From positions 1 to 64,000 of the forward strand of contig JAPLRR010000038.1 of the NCBI GenBank assembly GCA_026399075.1: a stretch of DNA of 64,000 nt, given 5' to 3'. This DNA is from Methylococcales bacterium (GTDB taxonomy: Bacteria > Pseudomonadota > Gammaproteobacteria > Methylococcales > Methylomonadaceae). The stretch's first letter is position 1; every line of letters starts with the position of its first letter. Under the pieces are notes generated by a model. The model did not search any database. It saw nothing but the letters and a program-made list of their open reading frames with translations, and was not told the DNA's origin. Below, piece after piece: positions 27,796 through 38,600 of this stretch. Position numbers and translations under genes: made by a program.

Positions 27796-29721
27796 TTATT
27801 TGTCGTCCTTAACTTCCTCAAACTCTGCATCCACTACGCCATCGTCAGCCGCATGGGCTGAATGGCCACCGTCGTGATGTGCTTCGCCGCCTTCTGCACC
27901 GCCTTTTTGTGCATAAACACGTTCGGCCAGTTTACCAGACAATTCAGTCAAATCATTGGTTTTAGCTTCAATGGCTTCTTTATCATCACCTTTAACCGCT
28001 TCTTTCAGAGCATCAATAGCGTGTTCGATGCTGGTTTTTTCGTCTGCTCCGACTTGGTCGCCCAGTTCTTTCAGCGACTTTTCGGTGGCGTGGATCATGC
28101 CATCGGCGTGGTTACGCGCGTGTACCAGCTCAGTCAATTTACGGTCTTCGTCGGCGTGGGCTTCGGCATCTTTAATCATGCGTTCAACTTCGTCATCCGA
28201 TAAGCCGCTAGAGGCTTTAATCACGATGGATTGTTTTTTGCCAGTGGCTTTGTCTTTAGCCGATACGTTTAAAATACCGTTGGCATCAATGTCAAAAGAC
28301 ACTTCAATTTGTGGCACACCACGTGATGCGGGTGGGATGTCCGCCAAATCAAAACGGCCTAATGACTTGTTGGCAGCCGCTTTTTCACGCTCACCTTGCA
28401 ACACGTGGATAGTCACGGCAGTTTGGTTGTCGTCGGCTGTTGAGAACACTTGGGCCGCATTCGTCGGGATCGTGGTGTTCTTTTCAATCAACTTGGTCAT
28501 AATGCCGCCCATAGTCTCGATACCCAAAGACAAGGGGATTACGTCCAGCAACAACACGTCTTTTACGTCGCCCGCCAATACACCCGCTTGGATGGCTGCG
28601 CCTAAAGCCACAGCTTCATCTGGGTTGACATCTTTACGTGGTTCTTGACCAAAGATGCTTTTAACCATTTCTTGGACTTTCGGCATCCGTGTTTGCCCAC
28701 CGACCAAAATCACGTCGTTGATTTCAGAGGCTTTGACACCCGCGTCTTTCAAAGCCATTTCACAAGGGCCTTTAGTGCGGTTAATCAACTCTTCAACCAA
28801 AGATTCCAATTTGGCACGGGTCAGTTTTACGTTCAAATGCTTGGGGCCTGACGCGTCAGCCGTGATGTACGGCAAGTTGACATCAGTTTGTTGGCTAGAT
28901 GACAATTCAATCTTGGCTTTTTCTGCTGCTTCTTTTAAGCGTTGCAAAGCCAATGGGTCATTGTGGACATCGACGCCACTGTCTTTTTTAAATTCAGCCG
29001 CCAAGTATTCGATGACGCGTGAGTCAAAATCTTCACCGCCCAAGAAAGTGTCGCCATTGGTGGACAACACTTCAAATTGGTGTTCGCCGTCGATTTCGGC
29101 GATTTCGATGATGGAAATGTCGAAGGTACCACCACCCAAGTCATATACGGCAATTTTAGTGTCGCCTTTGGGCTTGTCCATGCCAAACGCCAACGCCGAG
29201 GCGGTAGGTTCGTTGATGATACGGCGCACTTCCAAGCCCGCAATACGGCCTGCGTCTTTGGTGGCTTGACGTTGTGAATCGTTAAAATACGCAGGGACAG
29301 TGATAACCGCTTCGGTCACTTCTTCACCCAAATAGGCTTCTGCGTCTTTTTTCAGCTTCATTAAAATACGCGCTGAAATTTCCGGTGCCGCCATTTTTTT
29401 GCCATGCACTTCTACCCATGCGTCGCCGTTTTCGGCTTCTACGATGTTATAAGGCACCATTTTGATGTCTTTTTGCACGACATCATCTTTAAAGCGGCGA
29501 CCGATTAAACGTTTGATCGCGAATAAGGTGTTTTTGGGGTTGGTGACAGCTTGGCGTTTTGCCGATTGCCCGACCAACACTTCGTCATCATTGCTAAACG
29601 CGATGATAGAAGGCGTAGTACGCGCACCTTCGCTGTTTTCAATCACTTTTGCCACGCCGTTTTCCAGCACTGCCACACACGAGTTGGTGGTTCCTAAATC
29701 TATGCCAATTATTTTAGCCAT
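27796..29721 (-). CDS. dnaK: Chaperone DnaK (Hsp70)
   Basis: 641 residues with the ATPase start [14 protein letters not shown], the phosphate loop DLGGGTFD, the linker [16 protein letters not shown], a substrate-binding domain and the C-terminal tail ending EEVKDDK. It is the central heat-shock refolding ATPase with DnaJ and GrpE. Third gene of the hrcA-grpE-dnaK operon, 72 bp after grpE. Confidence 0.98.
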   Translation of the reverse strand: MAKIIGIDLGTTNSCVAVLENGVAKVIENSEGARTTPSIIAFSNDDEVLVGQSAKRQAVTNPKNTLFAIKRLIGRRFKDDVVQKDIKMVPYNIVEAENGDAWVEVHGKKMAAPEISARILMKLKKDAEAYLGEEVTEAVITVPAYFNDSQRQATKDAGRIAGLEVRRIINEPTASALAFGMDKPKGDTKIAVYDLGGGTFDISIIEIAEIDGEHQFEVLSTNGDTFLGGEDFDSRVIEYLAAEFKKDSGVDVHNDPLALQRLKEAAEKAKIELSSSQQTDVNLPYITADASGPKHLNVKLTRAKLESLVEELINRTKGPCEMALKDAGVKASEINDVILVGGQTRMPKVQEMVKSIFGQEPRKDVNPDEAVALGAAIQAGVLAGDVKDVLLLDVIPLSLGIETMGGIMTKLIEKNTTIPTNAAQVFSTADDNQTAVTIHVLQGEREKAAANKSLGRFDLADIPPASRGVPQIEVSFDIDANGILNVSAKDKATGKKQSIVIKASSGLSDDEVERMIKDAEAHADEDRKLTELVHARNHADGMIHATEKSLKELGDQVGADEKTSIEHAIDALKEAVKGDDKEAIEAKTNDLTELSGKLAERVYAQKGGAEGGEAHHDGGHSAHAADDGVVDAEFEEVKDDK

Positions 29722-29793
29722 TATCTGCTCCGAACTTGAATTTATTATAAAAAGTAAAACGTTAGTATTGATATGGGGGCTTTTTTAAGGGCT

Positions 29794-30399
29794 TCAAGCC
29801 TTTGCATTATCTTCTGCTGTTTTTTCTGGTGCCTTGGCGACAACCACCATGGCTGGCCTTAGCAAGCGGCCATTCAGGGTATAGCCTTTTTGGAACACAT
29901 TAACGACGCTGTTGGGTTCAGCGCCTTCCACTTCCTGCATCAGCACGGCTTGGTGTTCGGCGGCGTTAAATGGTTGCCCAATCGGGTCTATGGCCACGAT
30001 ATTAAATTTTGGGAATAAGGCTTCAAATTGCTTAATGGTCAAATCGCTGCCTTCACGAAATTTTTGCACTTCTTCGCTATCACCTGTTGCCGCCTGTAAA
30101 CCTAACACCATGCTGTCATAAACAGGCAATAAGGCTTTGGCAAAGCTGGTCAAGGCAAATTTATGGGCATCTTCCAAATCTTTTTGGGTGCGCCGTCTCA
30201 GATTTTCCATTTCTGCTTGGACACGCACGGCTTTGTCCCAGTTGTCATGGACTTGTTGTTTGGCTTCGGCGAGCTCTTGTTTTAATTCGTCAATGGTGTA
30301 CTCATGCTCACCGACTTCGGTATGGGCCGCTTCTTCACTTACCGTTTCGTTTTCATCAGCGTCAAGCTGTGATTCAGGTGTTTCCTGATCGATACTCAT
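29794..30399 (-). CDS. grpE: Nucleotide exchange factor GrpE
   Basis: 201 residues: an acidic N-terminal tail, a long coiled coil (about residues 35-95, with RVQAEMENLRRRTQKDLEDA) and a C-terminal beta domain with NSVVNVFQKGYTLNGRLLRPA. It releases ADP from DnaK. It lies between hrcA and dnaK. Confidence 0.96.
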   Translation of the reverse strand: MSIDQETPESQLDADENETVSEEAAHTEVGEHEYTIDELKQELAEAKQQVHDNWDKAVRVQAEMENLRRRTQKDLEDAHKFALTSFAKALLPVYDSMVLGLQAATGDSEEVQKFREGSDLTIKQFEALFPKFNIVAIDPIGQPFNAAEHQAVLMQEVEGAEPNSVVNVFQKGYTLNGRLLRPAMVVVAKAPEKTAEDNAKA

Positions 30400-30459
30400 C
30401 TTTATACTTCCTCAAAATAACTAAACGCGCCTAAACGCACAAAAAACAATCTTCCCTAA

Positions 30460-31515
30460 TCATGGGGCCGTAGTTTTTGGATTCAAGGCTGCACCCAATA
30501 ATTTTGCAGTCACATCAACAAACGGGATGATTTTTTGGTAGGCCATACGTGTAGGCCCGATGACACCTAACACACCGACAACTTCATCATTCACCGAATA
30601 AGCCGAGGTCACCAAGCTGCATTGGTCAAACGCTTGGTAGCCAGACTCTTCGCCAATAAATATCTGCACGCCATCGGCTTTCATCGACTGCTCCAATAAA
30701 TGGATGACGTCGTGTTTTTGGCTAAAGGCTTCAAACAGTTTTTTTAAATGGTCACGACCGGACAATTCTGAAAAGTCCATTAAATTGGTTTCGCCAGTCA
30801 GCACATAATCGTCTGCATTCACTTCCGATTCAAAAGCCAACTGCGCCATTTTCACCGCATCCAACATGGCTTGGTTCATGCGCTCCTGATCGTCTTGCAA
30901 TTCCTTGATCACTGCCAAGCGCACCGATTCCAAGCTGCGCCCACAATACACAGCGTTCAGGTAGTTGCCGGCCTGCTGCAATTCGGCGGCAGTAAATACC
31001 TTATCGGTGACAATCACTTTGTTGTGGACTTCTTGTTCGTTGGTAACAAAAATGACCAACACCCGCTGATGGGACAACGGCAAAAACTCAATATGCCGCA
31101 AACACACCATCTCCCGCTTGGGCAAAGTGACCACGCCCGCCATTTGGCTTAATTCAGACAACAGCCGTGATGCCACGCCCACCATATTATTGGCATCTTC
31201 AGGCACCAGCAGGCCTTGGTGCAAACGGGCCATTTCCGCAACATCCAAAGGTTTTACGGTCAACAGACTATCAACAAACAAACGATAACCGCTAACCGTC
31301 GGCACCCGGCCCGCCGAAGTATGGGGGGAATGCACCAAACCCATATCTTCCAAATCCGCCATCACATTGCGGATGGTGGCAGGGCTCAAATTAAGCGCAG
31401 AATCTTTCGAGAGCACCCGTGAACCCACGGGTTGGCCGTCACTTATATATCGTTCAACCAGTGTTTTTAACAGTTGTAATGACCGTTCATTTAAATCTTG
31501 GGAACTATTGCTCAC
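30460..31515 (-). CDS. hrcA: Heat-inducible transcription repressor HrcA
   Basis: 351-residue HrcA: N-terminal winged helix (LLKTLVERYISDGQPVGSR and LSPATIRNVMADLEDMGLV) and the C-terminal GAF-like domain (MVGVASRLLSELSQMAGVV, then GPTRMAYQKIIPFV). It binds the CIRCE element and represses the operon. The frame could begin at 31599, but that region contains the CIRCE operator; a GTG at 31515 with GAGGT five bases upstream is preferred. Confidence 0.95.
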   Translation of the reverse strand: MSNSSQDLNERSLQLLKTLVERYISDGQPVGSRVLSKDSALNLSPATIRNVMADLEDMGLVHSPHTSAGRVPTVSGYRLFVDSLLTVKPLDVAEMARLHQGLLVPEDANNMVGVASRLLSELSQMAGVVTLPKREMVCLRHIEFLPLSHQRVLVIFVTNEQEVHNKVIVTDKVFTAAELQQAGNYLNAVYCGRSLESVRLAVIKELQDDQERMNQAMLDAVKMAQLAFESEVNADDYVLTGETNLMDFSELSGRDHLKKLFEAFSQKHDVIHLLEQSMKADGVQIFIGEESGYQAFDQCSLVTSAYSVNDEVVGVLGVIGPTRMAYQKIIPFVDVTAKLLGAALNPKTTAP

Positions 31516-31537
31516 AAATACCTCGATATAAACCAAA

Positions 31538-31564
31538 TTAGCACTCAACCCAAGCGAGTGCCAA
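31538..31564. promoter_or_regulatory. CIRCE operator of the heat-shock operon
   Basis: TTAGCACTC, nine spacer bases, and GAGTGCCAA match the CIRCE consensus (TTAGCACTC-N9-GAGTGCTAA) with one mismatch. It ends 22 bp before the hrcA GTG, as expected for HrcA autoregulation, and shows that the 5' extension of the hrcA frame is untranslated. Confidence 0.95.
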
Positions 31565-31781
31565 CAGGCAAAAGTACCAGCTCGCTTGCCTGTTGTCAAT
31601 AATGGCTAATTTTCAACCCGCCCCAAATACCTTTAATTACAGGCGTTTTCCAAGTGCCTACCACGCCCCTAAACCACCAACATCCCAGCGACTGATAATT
31701 TAAATTCACGAACTAATGCTTGCTGTATCCAGTTATCATATAATGCCTTGCTTGCATTTTATGTTCACACTAGGAGATTTT

Positions 31782-32345
31782 ATGAAAAAAATTATGTTGG
31801 GTTTGTCTGCCGCGCTGTTCCTTTTTAGCGCCACTGCGTCTGCTCATGGCCCGGTACGCCAAAAAGCAGAAGAGCAAATCACCATCAACGCCCCTGCCCA
31901 AAAAGTCTGGGACATTATTAAAAACTATGGTGACATGTCTTGGTTGCCAGCTGTTTTTAACACTACCAGCGAAGGTGGCAACACGAAAGGCGCAACCCGC
32001 GTGCTAACCCTAAAAGATGGCGGCACCATCACCGAAGAATTAAAAAAATACGATGATGCAAAAATGTCTTACGCCTACAAAATCACTGACATGAGCACCG
32101 CAAAAACAATCAACCATGCCGGTGTTGATGAAAAAGTCCCCGTTTTGCCAGTAGACAATTATTCGGCCAGCATTGAAGTTGAAGCCAAAGGCGACACCTC
32201 TGTCGTCAATTGGACTGCCGGTTATTACCGCGCTTACACCAACAACAACCCACCCGCTGAAATGAATGAGGAAACTGCCAACGCGGCGGTGACCAGCATC
32301 TTAAAAACAGGTTTGATCAGCCTGAAAACCTTGGCTGAAAAGTAA
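31782..32345 (+). CDS. MxaD-like SRPBCC periplasmic protein
   Basis: 187 residues with a signal peptide (IMLGLSAALFLFSATASA) and a START/SRPBCC fold, starting HGPVRQKAEEQITI, then PAQKVWDIIKNYGDMSWLPA. This start resembles MxaD, which aids electron transfer between methanol dehydrogenase and its cytochrome. The ATG at 31782 has GGAG six bases upstream. It is 11 bp before a YVTN beta-propeller gene, a pair suggestive of PQQ-dependent alcohol oxidation. No mxaF or xoxF is in the window, so the role is inferred. Confidence 0.82.
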   Translation: MKKIMLGLSAALFLFSATASAHGPVRQKAEEQITINAPAQKVWDIIKNYGDMSWLPAVFNTTSEGGNTKGATRVLTLKDGGTITEELKKYDDAKMSYAYKITDMSTAKTINHAGVDEKVPVLPVDNYSASIEVEAKGDTSVVNWTAGYYRAYTNNNPPAEMNEETANAAVTSILKTGLISLKTLAEK

Positions 32346-32356
32346 GGGTTATCCAG

Positions 32357-33316
32357 GTGTTTTTTAAAAAATGCCACGTTGTAGCGATGTTAGTCGCTAC
32401 AACTTCTTTTAGCGGCCCGCTACTGGCAGCCCCTTTTGCTTATATCACCAACCAATTGGAAAATAGCCTTTCGGTTATTGATACTGATGACAACAAAGTG
32501 GTCGCTACTGTGCGGATACCCGGCAAACCAGCGGGCGTTGCCGTTTCACCCCAAGGCGACAGGGTTTATATTAGCACCCCTGAAGCCAAAGGCTTTGCGG
32601 TGTATGACACCAAAAAAAGTGAAGTCATCGCCAAGGTCAAGGTCAGTGACGGCGCTTTGGGCATTGCTGTTGCCCCCGATGGCAAACGCATCTATGTGGC
32701 GGATTGGTACAATAATGCCGTTGATGTGGTTGATGCCGAAAGTTTGGACATCATTAAATCCATCCGCGTAGGTGAATCACCCTCAGGACTGGTGGTCAGC
32801 CCTGACAACCATTGGCTTTATGTGGCCAACCGATTGAGTGATTCCGTTTCTAAAATTGATCTTGATGACCTTACTGTCACCCAATCCACGCTGGTGGGCT
32901 CGCATCCTTTTGGGATCACTATTGATACCCGTGGCGAACGTATCTATGTAGCAAACGTACAAAGTGACAATGTCACTGTGCTGGAAACCAAGCGACTTTT
33001 GCCTATTGCCACCTTAAAAGTTGACGAATTGCCCTATGCCTCAGCCTTGGCACTGAATGACAGCCGCTTATTTGTCACTAACCAAGATGATAGTTCAGTT
33101 TCTGTTATTGACACAGAAACCTTTAAACCACTTGCCAGGATTGAAGTGGGCAATAAACCCGAGGGCATTAACACGCATCCTGATGACAGGCATGTGTATG
33201 TGGCCAACTGGTTTGACAGCACTGTGTCAGTCATTGATGCCAAAACCATGAAAGTTATTGAGACCATTAAGACTGGAAATGGCAGCCGTGCTTTTGGGCA
33301 GTTTTTTGGTAAGTAA
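32357..33316 (+). CDS. YVTN/YncE-type beta-propeller protein
   Basis: 319 residues with a signal peptide (VVAMLVATTSFSGPLLA) and about seven repeats of the pattern VYVAN..DSVSVID, each a blade of a beta propeller (for example GKRIYVADWYNNAVDVVD and RHVYVANWFDSTVSVIDA). Proteins of this type occur in PQQ-associated and metal-related contexts. It probably forms a transcription unit with the MxaD-like gene. The ligand is unknown. Confidence 0.85.
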   Translation: MFFKKCHVVAMLVATTSFSGPLLAAPFAYITNQLENSLSVIDTDDNKVVATVRIPGKPAGVAVSPQGDRVYISTPEAKGFAVYDTKKSEVIAKVKVSDGALGIAVAPDGKRIYVADWYNNAVDVVDAESLDIIKSIRVGESPSGLVVSPDNHWLYVANRLSDSVSKIDLDDLTVTQSTLVGSHPFGITIDTRGERIYVANVQSDNVTVLETKRLLPIATLKVDELPYASALALNDSRLFVTNQDDSSVSVIDTETFKPLARIEVGNKPEGINTHPDDRHVYVANWFDSTVSVIDAKTMKVIETIKTGNGSRAFGQFFGK

Positions 33317-33342
33317 GTTTGCTTAACTTTAAGCGTGTGCAA

Positions 33343-33370
33343 CACCCCATCTGCACCTAATGATGGGGTG
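33343..33370 (+). terminator. Hairpin after the beta-propeller gene
   Basis: CACCCCATC and GATGGGGTG form a perfect 9-bp stem with a 10-nt loop, 26 bp after the stop codon; GATTTATC follows instead of a full T run, so termination may be weak. Confidence 0.5.
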
Positions 33371-33475
33371 GATTTATCAGGGCTTGGATGAAGCTTATCC
33401 CTGTTAGGCAAGATGCCCCAGGAACCCCAGCGCTATCCCTGCCCACCCTATAACAACCTAACTTTTGAGAATACA

Positions 33476-33766
33476 ATGGCCGAAACTGTGGATGAATTGA
33501 CTGTAAGCTACGAAGATGGTGGCATCGAAACAGTTAAAGAGCTGGATAAGAAAGTCCTGACTAAAGGCGCTTGGGCGACGGTTATGTACCGTTACCAAGA
33601 CTGGAACCGCGCCAAAGAAGAATATGGCCCGGACAAATACACCATCCGCCGCTATCAGAAACGTAATGGCGAATACCAACAAAAATCGAAATTCAACATT
33701 TCCAGCAAAGACCAGGCAAAAAGCATCATTGCGGCCCTAGAAGATTGGATTGGCGACGACAACTAA
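33476..33766 (+). CDS. Small conserved-looking protein of unknown function
   Basis: 96 residues from the ATG at 33476 (the frame opens at 33413, but AETVDELTVSYEDGG is the more natural start). The protein is soluble and rich in charged and aromatic residues (TVMYRYQDWNRAKEEYGPDK, YTIRRYQKRNGEY). I do not recognise a named domain. It stands alone and is followed directly by a hairpin at 33767-33793. Confidence 0.7.
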   Translation: MAETVDELTVSYEDGGIETVKELDKKVLTKGAWATVMYRYQDWNRAKEEYGPDKYTIRRYQKRNGEYQQKSKFNISSKDQAKSIIAALEDWIGDDN

Positions 33767-33793
33767 GCCCCACCCTTGCAATATAGGTGGGGC
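33767..33793. terminator. Hairpin between converging genes
   Basis: GCCCCACC and GGTGGGGC form an 8-bp stem with an 11-nt loop that begins immediately after the stop codon of the 96-residue gene and lies 25 bp beyond murU on the other strand. Neither side has a strong T run; it could serve both genes. Confidence 0.45.
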
Positions 33794-33818
33794 ATCCAAA
33801 ATCCTCGCCGGATTATGG

Positions 33819-34499
33819 CTAGCCCAGCGCCAATTTTTTGGTGTACAGGCAGTCGAGTTCTTGTAAGCGTTCAGGCGTACCGATATCCATCCAAAAGCCC
33901 GCATATTTTTGCCCCTGAACACGGTGTGTTGCCATGGCCTGGCGCAATAAAGGCCCCAGCTTATGGCTACCGGGCGGAATATTATTGAACAGTTCCGGCC
34001 TATATAAGCCAATGCCGCTAAACGTATAACGCTGGCTGGTGTTTTCAGTCACCTTATCATCGCCAGCGAAACCAAAATCGCCTTCTGGATGATGGGCCGG
34101 ATTATCAACCAACACCAAATAAGCCAAGTCAACTGCCTTATCAGTCAGTTCAGCATAAGGAAAATCGGTGGCGATGTCCCCGTTGACCACCAAAAACACC
34201 TCGTCGCCTAACAAAGGCAAGGCATTGATAATGCCCCCCGCCGTTTCTAAGCCCTGCTCCCCTTCGGGGGAATAACAAATAGATGCCCCATATTGCTGGC
34301 CGTTGCCCAAACGGCTTTCAATTTGCCCACCAAGATGGGCGTGATTAATGACAATATCAACAAAACCCGCCGCCACCAACTGGTGTATGGTGTGTTCAAT
34401 TAAGGCTTGGCCCGCGACAGGCAATAGCGGTTTGGGTGTATGGTCGGTCAAAGGGCGCATCCGTTCACCGCGCCCAGCGGCTAAAATCATGGCTTTCAT
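33819..34499 (-). CDS. murU: N-acetylmuramate alpha-1-phosphate uridylyltransferase
   Basis: 226-residue nucleotidyltransferase with LAAGRGERMRPLTDHTPKPL, the UTP-binding start, and VNGDIATDFP holding the metal-binding Asp. With AmgK it forms the cell-wall recycling bypass that makes UDP-MurNAc without fosfomycin-sensitive MurA. Its ATG overlaps the amgK stop by 4 bp. A hexose-1-phosphate nucleotidyltransferase is the alternative, but the AmgK partner decides. Confidence 0.9.
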   Translation of the reverse strand: MKAMILAAGRGERMRPLTDHTPKPLLPVAGQALIEHTIHQLVAAGFVDIVINHAHLGGQIESRLGNGQQYGASICYSPEGEQGLETAGGIINALPLLGDEVFLVVNGDIATDFPYAELTDKAVDLAYLVLVDNPAHHPEGDFGFAGDDKVTENTSQRYTFSGIGLYRPELFNNIPPGSHKLGPLLRQAMATHRVQGQKYAGFWMDIGTPERLQELDCLYTKKLALG

Positions 34500-35536
34500 A
34501 GGGTCTCCAGCGCCACTTTATCTTGCCCTAGCTCAGGGCTAGCAACTAAACCTTCCAGATTAGGTAGCACCTGCCCAAGCAAAAACTCTCTAAACTCAGC
34601 CAACTCTGGGTAACTTGCGCAAACCCCAATAACATAATTTAGCGTGCGCGGTATATCCTGGAGATAGTTGGATTTACCATCCCGTAGATGTAGCCTGGAA
34701 AAAATGCCTATCGCCTTAAGGTGGCGCTGCATCCCCATCAAATCAAACCAGCGCTTAAAATCGGCAAGCGGACAACTGAGCAAGCCCGCCTGTACAAGGC
34801 GCCCATAGTAGTGGGCCAGCCACTGGTCAAGACGGGCTTGGGGCCAAGCAATATAACAATCCCGCAACAACGACACCAAGTCATACGTGATGGGGCCGAT
34901 AACCGCATCTTGGAAATCAATGACGCCGGGCGAGTTTTCAGGCAATACCATCAGATTCCGCGAATGGTAATCCCTATGCACACAAACCACGGGCTGCTCC
35001 CCTGCTGAGTTGACCAACAACGTGCGCACTGCCTCCCACACTGGCTGGGCAATTGGGGTGTCTAGGGCATCATTTAAAAACCAATCTTCAAAAATACCCA
35101 ACTCCCGCTGCAATAATGGCGCATCATAGCTAGGCAAGCCACAACTGGCGATTGCCGTCCTCGTTTGCAGCAACAATAAGGCATCAAAAGCGCTTTGATA
35201 TAAGCTGTCCGCAGTGCTTTCATTAAGCTGGTCTAAAAAACACTGGCTGCCGAAATCTTCCAGCAACAAAAAACCTTCAGTGCGGTTTTGTTGGAAAATG
35301 GTGGGCACGTTAACCCCTGAAAGTGCCAGCAATCCAGCGATCCTGATAAATGGCCCGGTGTTTTCCTTATCCGGCGGCGCGTCCATAACAATAAACTGCC
35401 CATCGTTGGTCTTGACCCTAAAATAGCGCCTAAAACTGGCATCGCTAGAAGCAGGCTCACAGGAGATAATGGTCAGTAATAGATCATTCTCAAGCCAATC
35501 GAGCATGGATAGTGTTCTTAAGTTATCAAGCATCAT
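34496..35536 (-). CDS. amgK: N-acetylmuramate/N-acetylglucosamine kinase
   Basis: 346-residue aminoglycoside-phosphotransferase-fold kinase. The catalytic loop is CVHRDYHSRNLM and the metal-binding segment is VIDFQDAVIGP. It phosphorylates MurNAc at the anomeric position for MurU. Several in-frame starts exist (ATGs at 35536, 35533 and 35506); the first is listed, the last may be correct. It is divergent from lptD, as often seen in gammaproteobacteria. Confidence 0.9.
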   Translation of the reverse strand: MMLDNLRTLSMLDWLENDLLLTIISCEPASSDASFRRYFRVKTNDGQFIVMDAPPDKENTGPFIRIAGLLALSGVNVPTIFQQNRTEGFLLLEDFGSQCFLDQLNESTADSLYQSAFDALLLLQTRTAIASCGLPSYDAPLLQRELGIFEDWFLNDALDTPIAQPVWEAVRTLLVNSAGEQPVVCVHRDYHSRNLMVLPENSPGVIDFQDAVIGPITYDLVSLLRDCYIAWPQARLDQWLAHYYGRLVQAGLLSCPLADFKRWFDLMGMQRHLKAIGIFSRLHLRDGKSNYLQDIPRTLNYVIGVCASYPELAEFREFLLGQVLPNLEGLVASPELGQDKVALETL

Positions 35537-35643
35537 GATGTTTGGGGTAGATTAGTTATAACGCTGGGGTGAATTAAGGTAAAATGTGCTTTTAGCATTT
35601 TATTCGATTTACGCCCAATTACGCTACTAAACTAATATTCCCT

Positions 35644-38600
35644 ATGGTTCGCCGCTTATTTCTGATTTTTTTGCCCTCTTTAACCGCTTCTGTCAGCTAT
35701 GCTGCTAACCAAGCAGCATGGAATTGCGAGCAAAATAAAGACAGTAAAGAATGGGTCTGCATCGGTGAAAACAAACCAAACGCAACCAAAGCACCAGCCC
35801 CCGCAGCAAACAATGCAGTGAAACCTAAGCCCATGGCAGCAAGTGGGGTTGCCACTAAAACACCGCCGCCTGCTTCCGTTACACCCGCTGTTGTCGCCAA
35901 GCCCGTAGCACCTACTAAAGCCGCTGTAGTTGCGCCAGCTCAAGCCATCCGACCCGCACCACCGGTAAACACATCAGTTAAAAGCGCTCCGCTTGCGCTT
36001 ATGCCTCAGACTGCCCCGTTGAAAACCATGGCTGAAGCACCAGTTAAAGCTGTCGCTCCCGTAACGCCTATTAATGCCACTGCACCTGCTCAGGCCATTC
36101 GGCCCGCTCCACCAATAAGCCCATCAGTTAAAAGCGCTCCGCTTGCCGTTATACCCCAAACAGCCCCGGCCAGTGTTAATGCATCGGCGAAAAGCGCTAG
36201 CTCGCCGCAGACTGCCCCGTTGAAAGCTGCGCCAGCGACTACCGCCAAAACCGTTATTAACAACCCGGCAACATTGGCCACCCCAGACCCACAACAAAGC
36301 AACAGCATACGCCCCGCCACAGCGGCCAATGCGTCAGGCTGGAATTGTGGCGCCAATAAAAAAGACAACAGCTGGAATTGCCAATTGGCGGGTGCAGCCC
36401 CAGAGCCGGGACAGCCTCAAGGCAATCCGACGACAGTAGCGGCATCTACCGCCGCCCCCCAAATCAGCCCTGTAGCTGCGGTTGCCCCCAGTGCGCCCTT
36501 ATTCAGCTTACTGACACCTGCGTTTGACCATCAGCAAGAGCAAACCTTTAGCGCCTTATCAGCACAGCTAAAAACCGACCCTTGGGCAAACTGCTCCATA
36601 GAGCTGGGCACACAACGCGAACCTGCGCCTGAATCTGCCCAAAGGCTGGGTGCGCCTATGGATGTAAAATCGAATTATGCGGAAATTTTTGACAATGAGG
36701 TCGGCAGTTATTCAGGTAATGTCAAAATGGCAAGGGCAGACCAGCAAGCGTCATCCAACACAGCTAACTACGACAGTGTTTCAGATGTGCTGGATTTACA
36801 CGGTAATGTCTATTACAGCGAGGATGAATTGGCCTTGCACAGTGATACCGCAACGATCAAGCTAGCTGCCGACCAAGCTAAACTCAGGGATGTCCAGTTT
36901 ATCGCCCCAACGCCCTTACGTGGACGGGCAAAAACCGTTTATCGGGACAGCAAAACCTTGTCACGTTACCAAGGCGTAGCTTATACCAGTTGCCGCCCTG
37001 GCAACCAAGATTGGGTTGCCCATGCCTCTGAGCTAAAAATCAATAAAACCTCAGGCAGGGCTTCCACAAAAAATACGTGGATAGAATTCAAGGGTACGCC
37101 GGTTTTTTATTCGCCTTATCTTTCTTTTCCGATTGATAACCGCAGGCTTTCCGGCTTTCTTGCGCCAGTGTTTGGCAGCACCCAAAACAGTGGATTTAAC
37201 TTATCCGCGCCTTACTATTGGAATATTGCCCCAAACTATGATGCGACCTTAAGCCCCCGCTACTTAACCAAAAGAGGGGCTTTATTGGCCGGTAATTTCC
37301 GTTATTTGACCGAAGAATCAAATGGCAAAGTGGCTGTGGAAGTCATGCCGAATGACAGCGTAACCAATAAAACCCGTTATTTGGGTTCTGTTAAAAACTT
37401 TTCCCAAATCACCCCACACATCAATTCAAACGTTGATTTGAACTATGTTTCGGATAAAACCTATTTTGCGGAATTAGGTAACGCACTGAGCTTCCCCAAT
37501 TACACTTACCTAAGAAGCAATGCCAATATAATTTATGCCGACAAAGGCATTTCGTTGAGCGGCCGGCTTGAAAACTACCAAGCCATTAACAACACCATCC
37601 CTGCGTATGAATTTCCGTACCGCAAATTGCCGCAGATCAACCTTAACTTGGATCATACCTTCAAGGCCATACCGATTCAGACGACCATGAACAATGAGTT
37701 TGTGTATTTTCAACATGACCCGGCCAACCTTAGCTTACCGAACCGTGAAACCATCAATTTCAAACCATCCGGCCAGCGTATAAATATTAAGCCATCTGTG
37801 AGCTTGCCGCTGCAAACGTCCAGCGCTTTTTTTACGCCCAAAGTGAGCTTCCAGCACACCCAGTATTTTTTGAGCAGCAGCCAACCCGGAACACCTGACG
37901 CCATTTCCCGGTCATTGCCCTTCGTATCAGCTGATAGCGGCCTGTTTTTTGAAAGGGATCTAAAAATTGGCGACAGCCCTTATCTGCATACCTTGGAGCC
38001 CCGGTTATTTTATTTATATGTGCCTTATACCAACCAACAAAACATCCCATTATTTGACACGGCACAGTATGATTTTTCATACAACAGCATGTTCAGGGAA
38101 AATAGTTTTAGCGGCACTGATAGGATACAAAACGCCAACCAAATAACCCCTGCACTGACCTCACGGTTGGTTGATTCCGATACTGGCAGGGAAACCCTGA
38201 AATTGAGTGTCGGTGAAATCATTTATTTTCAAGATAGGGATGTCACCCTACCCGTCCGATTTGGCAACCGATTATTGGACGGTGCGCCAGAAACCGCCAC
38301 TCTATCCCCTTTAGTCGCTGAACTGGGCAGTGAATTGACCAAACATATTTCCATCGGTACCGGCTTACAATGGGATCCGCACACCAATGATATTGTCAGG
38401 GGCAAAGCGACCCTGCACTATATCAACGAACCGGATGAAATCATTAATGTGGGTTATCTTTATCGGAAAAACCAGTATATCCAAAACGCCTTGGACTACA
38501 ACAACATTCCCGCTGGCGACCCCCTAAGGGAGTTCGTAAGAAGCGACGATATAATCCAAACCGACGTTTCTTTCCGCTGGCCAATTTATGATAACTGGTA

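Noticed and set aside
31516-31599. Longer N-terminus of HrcA
   Set aside because: The extension contains the CIRCE operator; a GTG at 31515 has a good ribosome-binding site.
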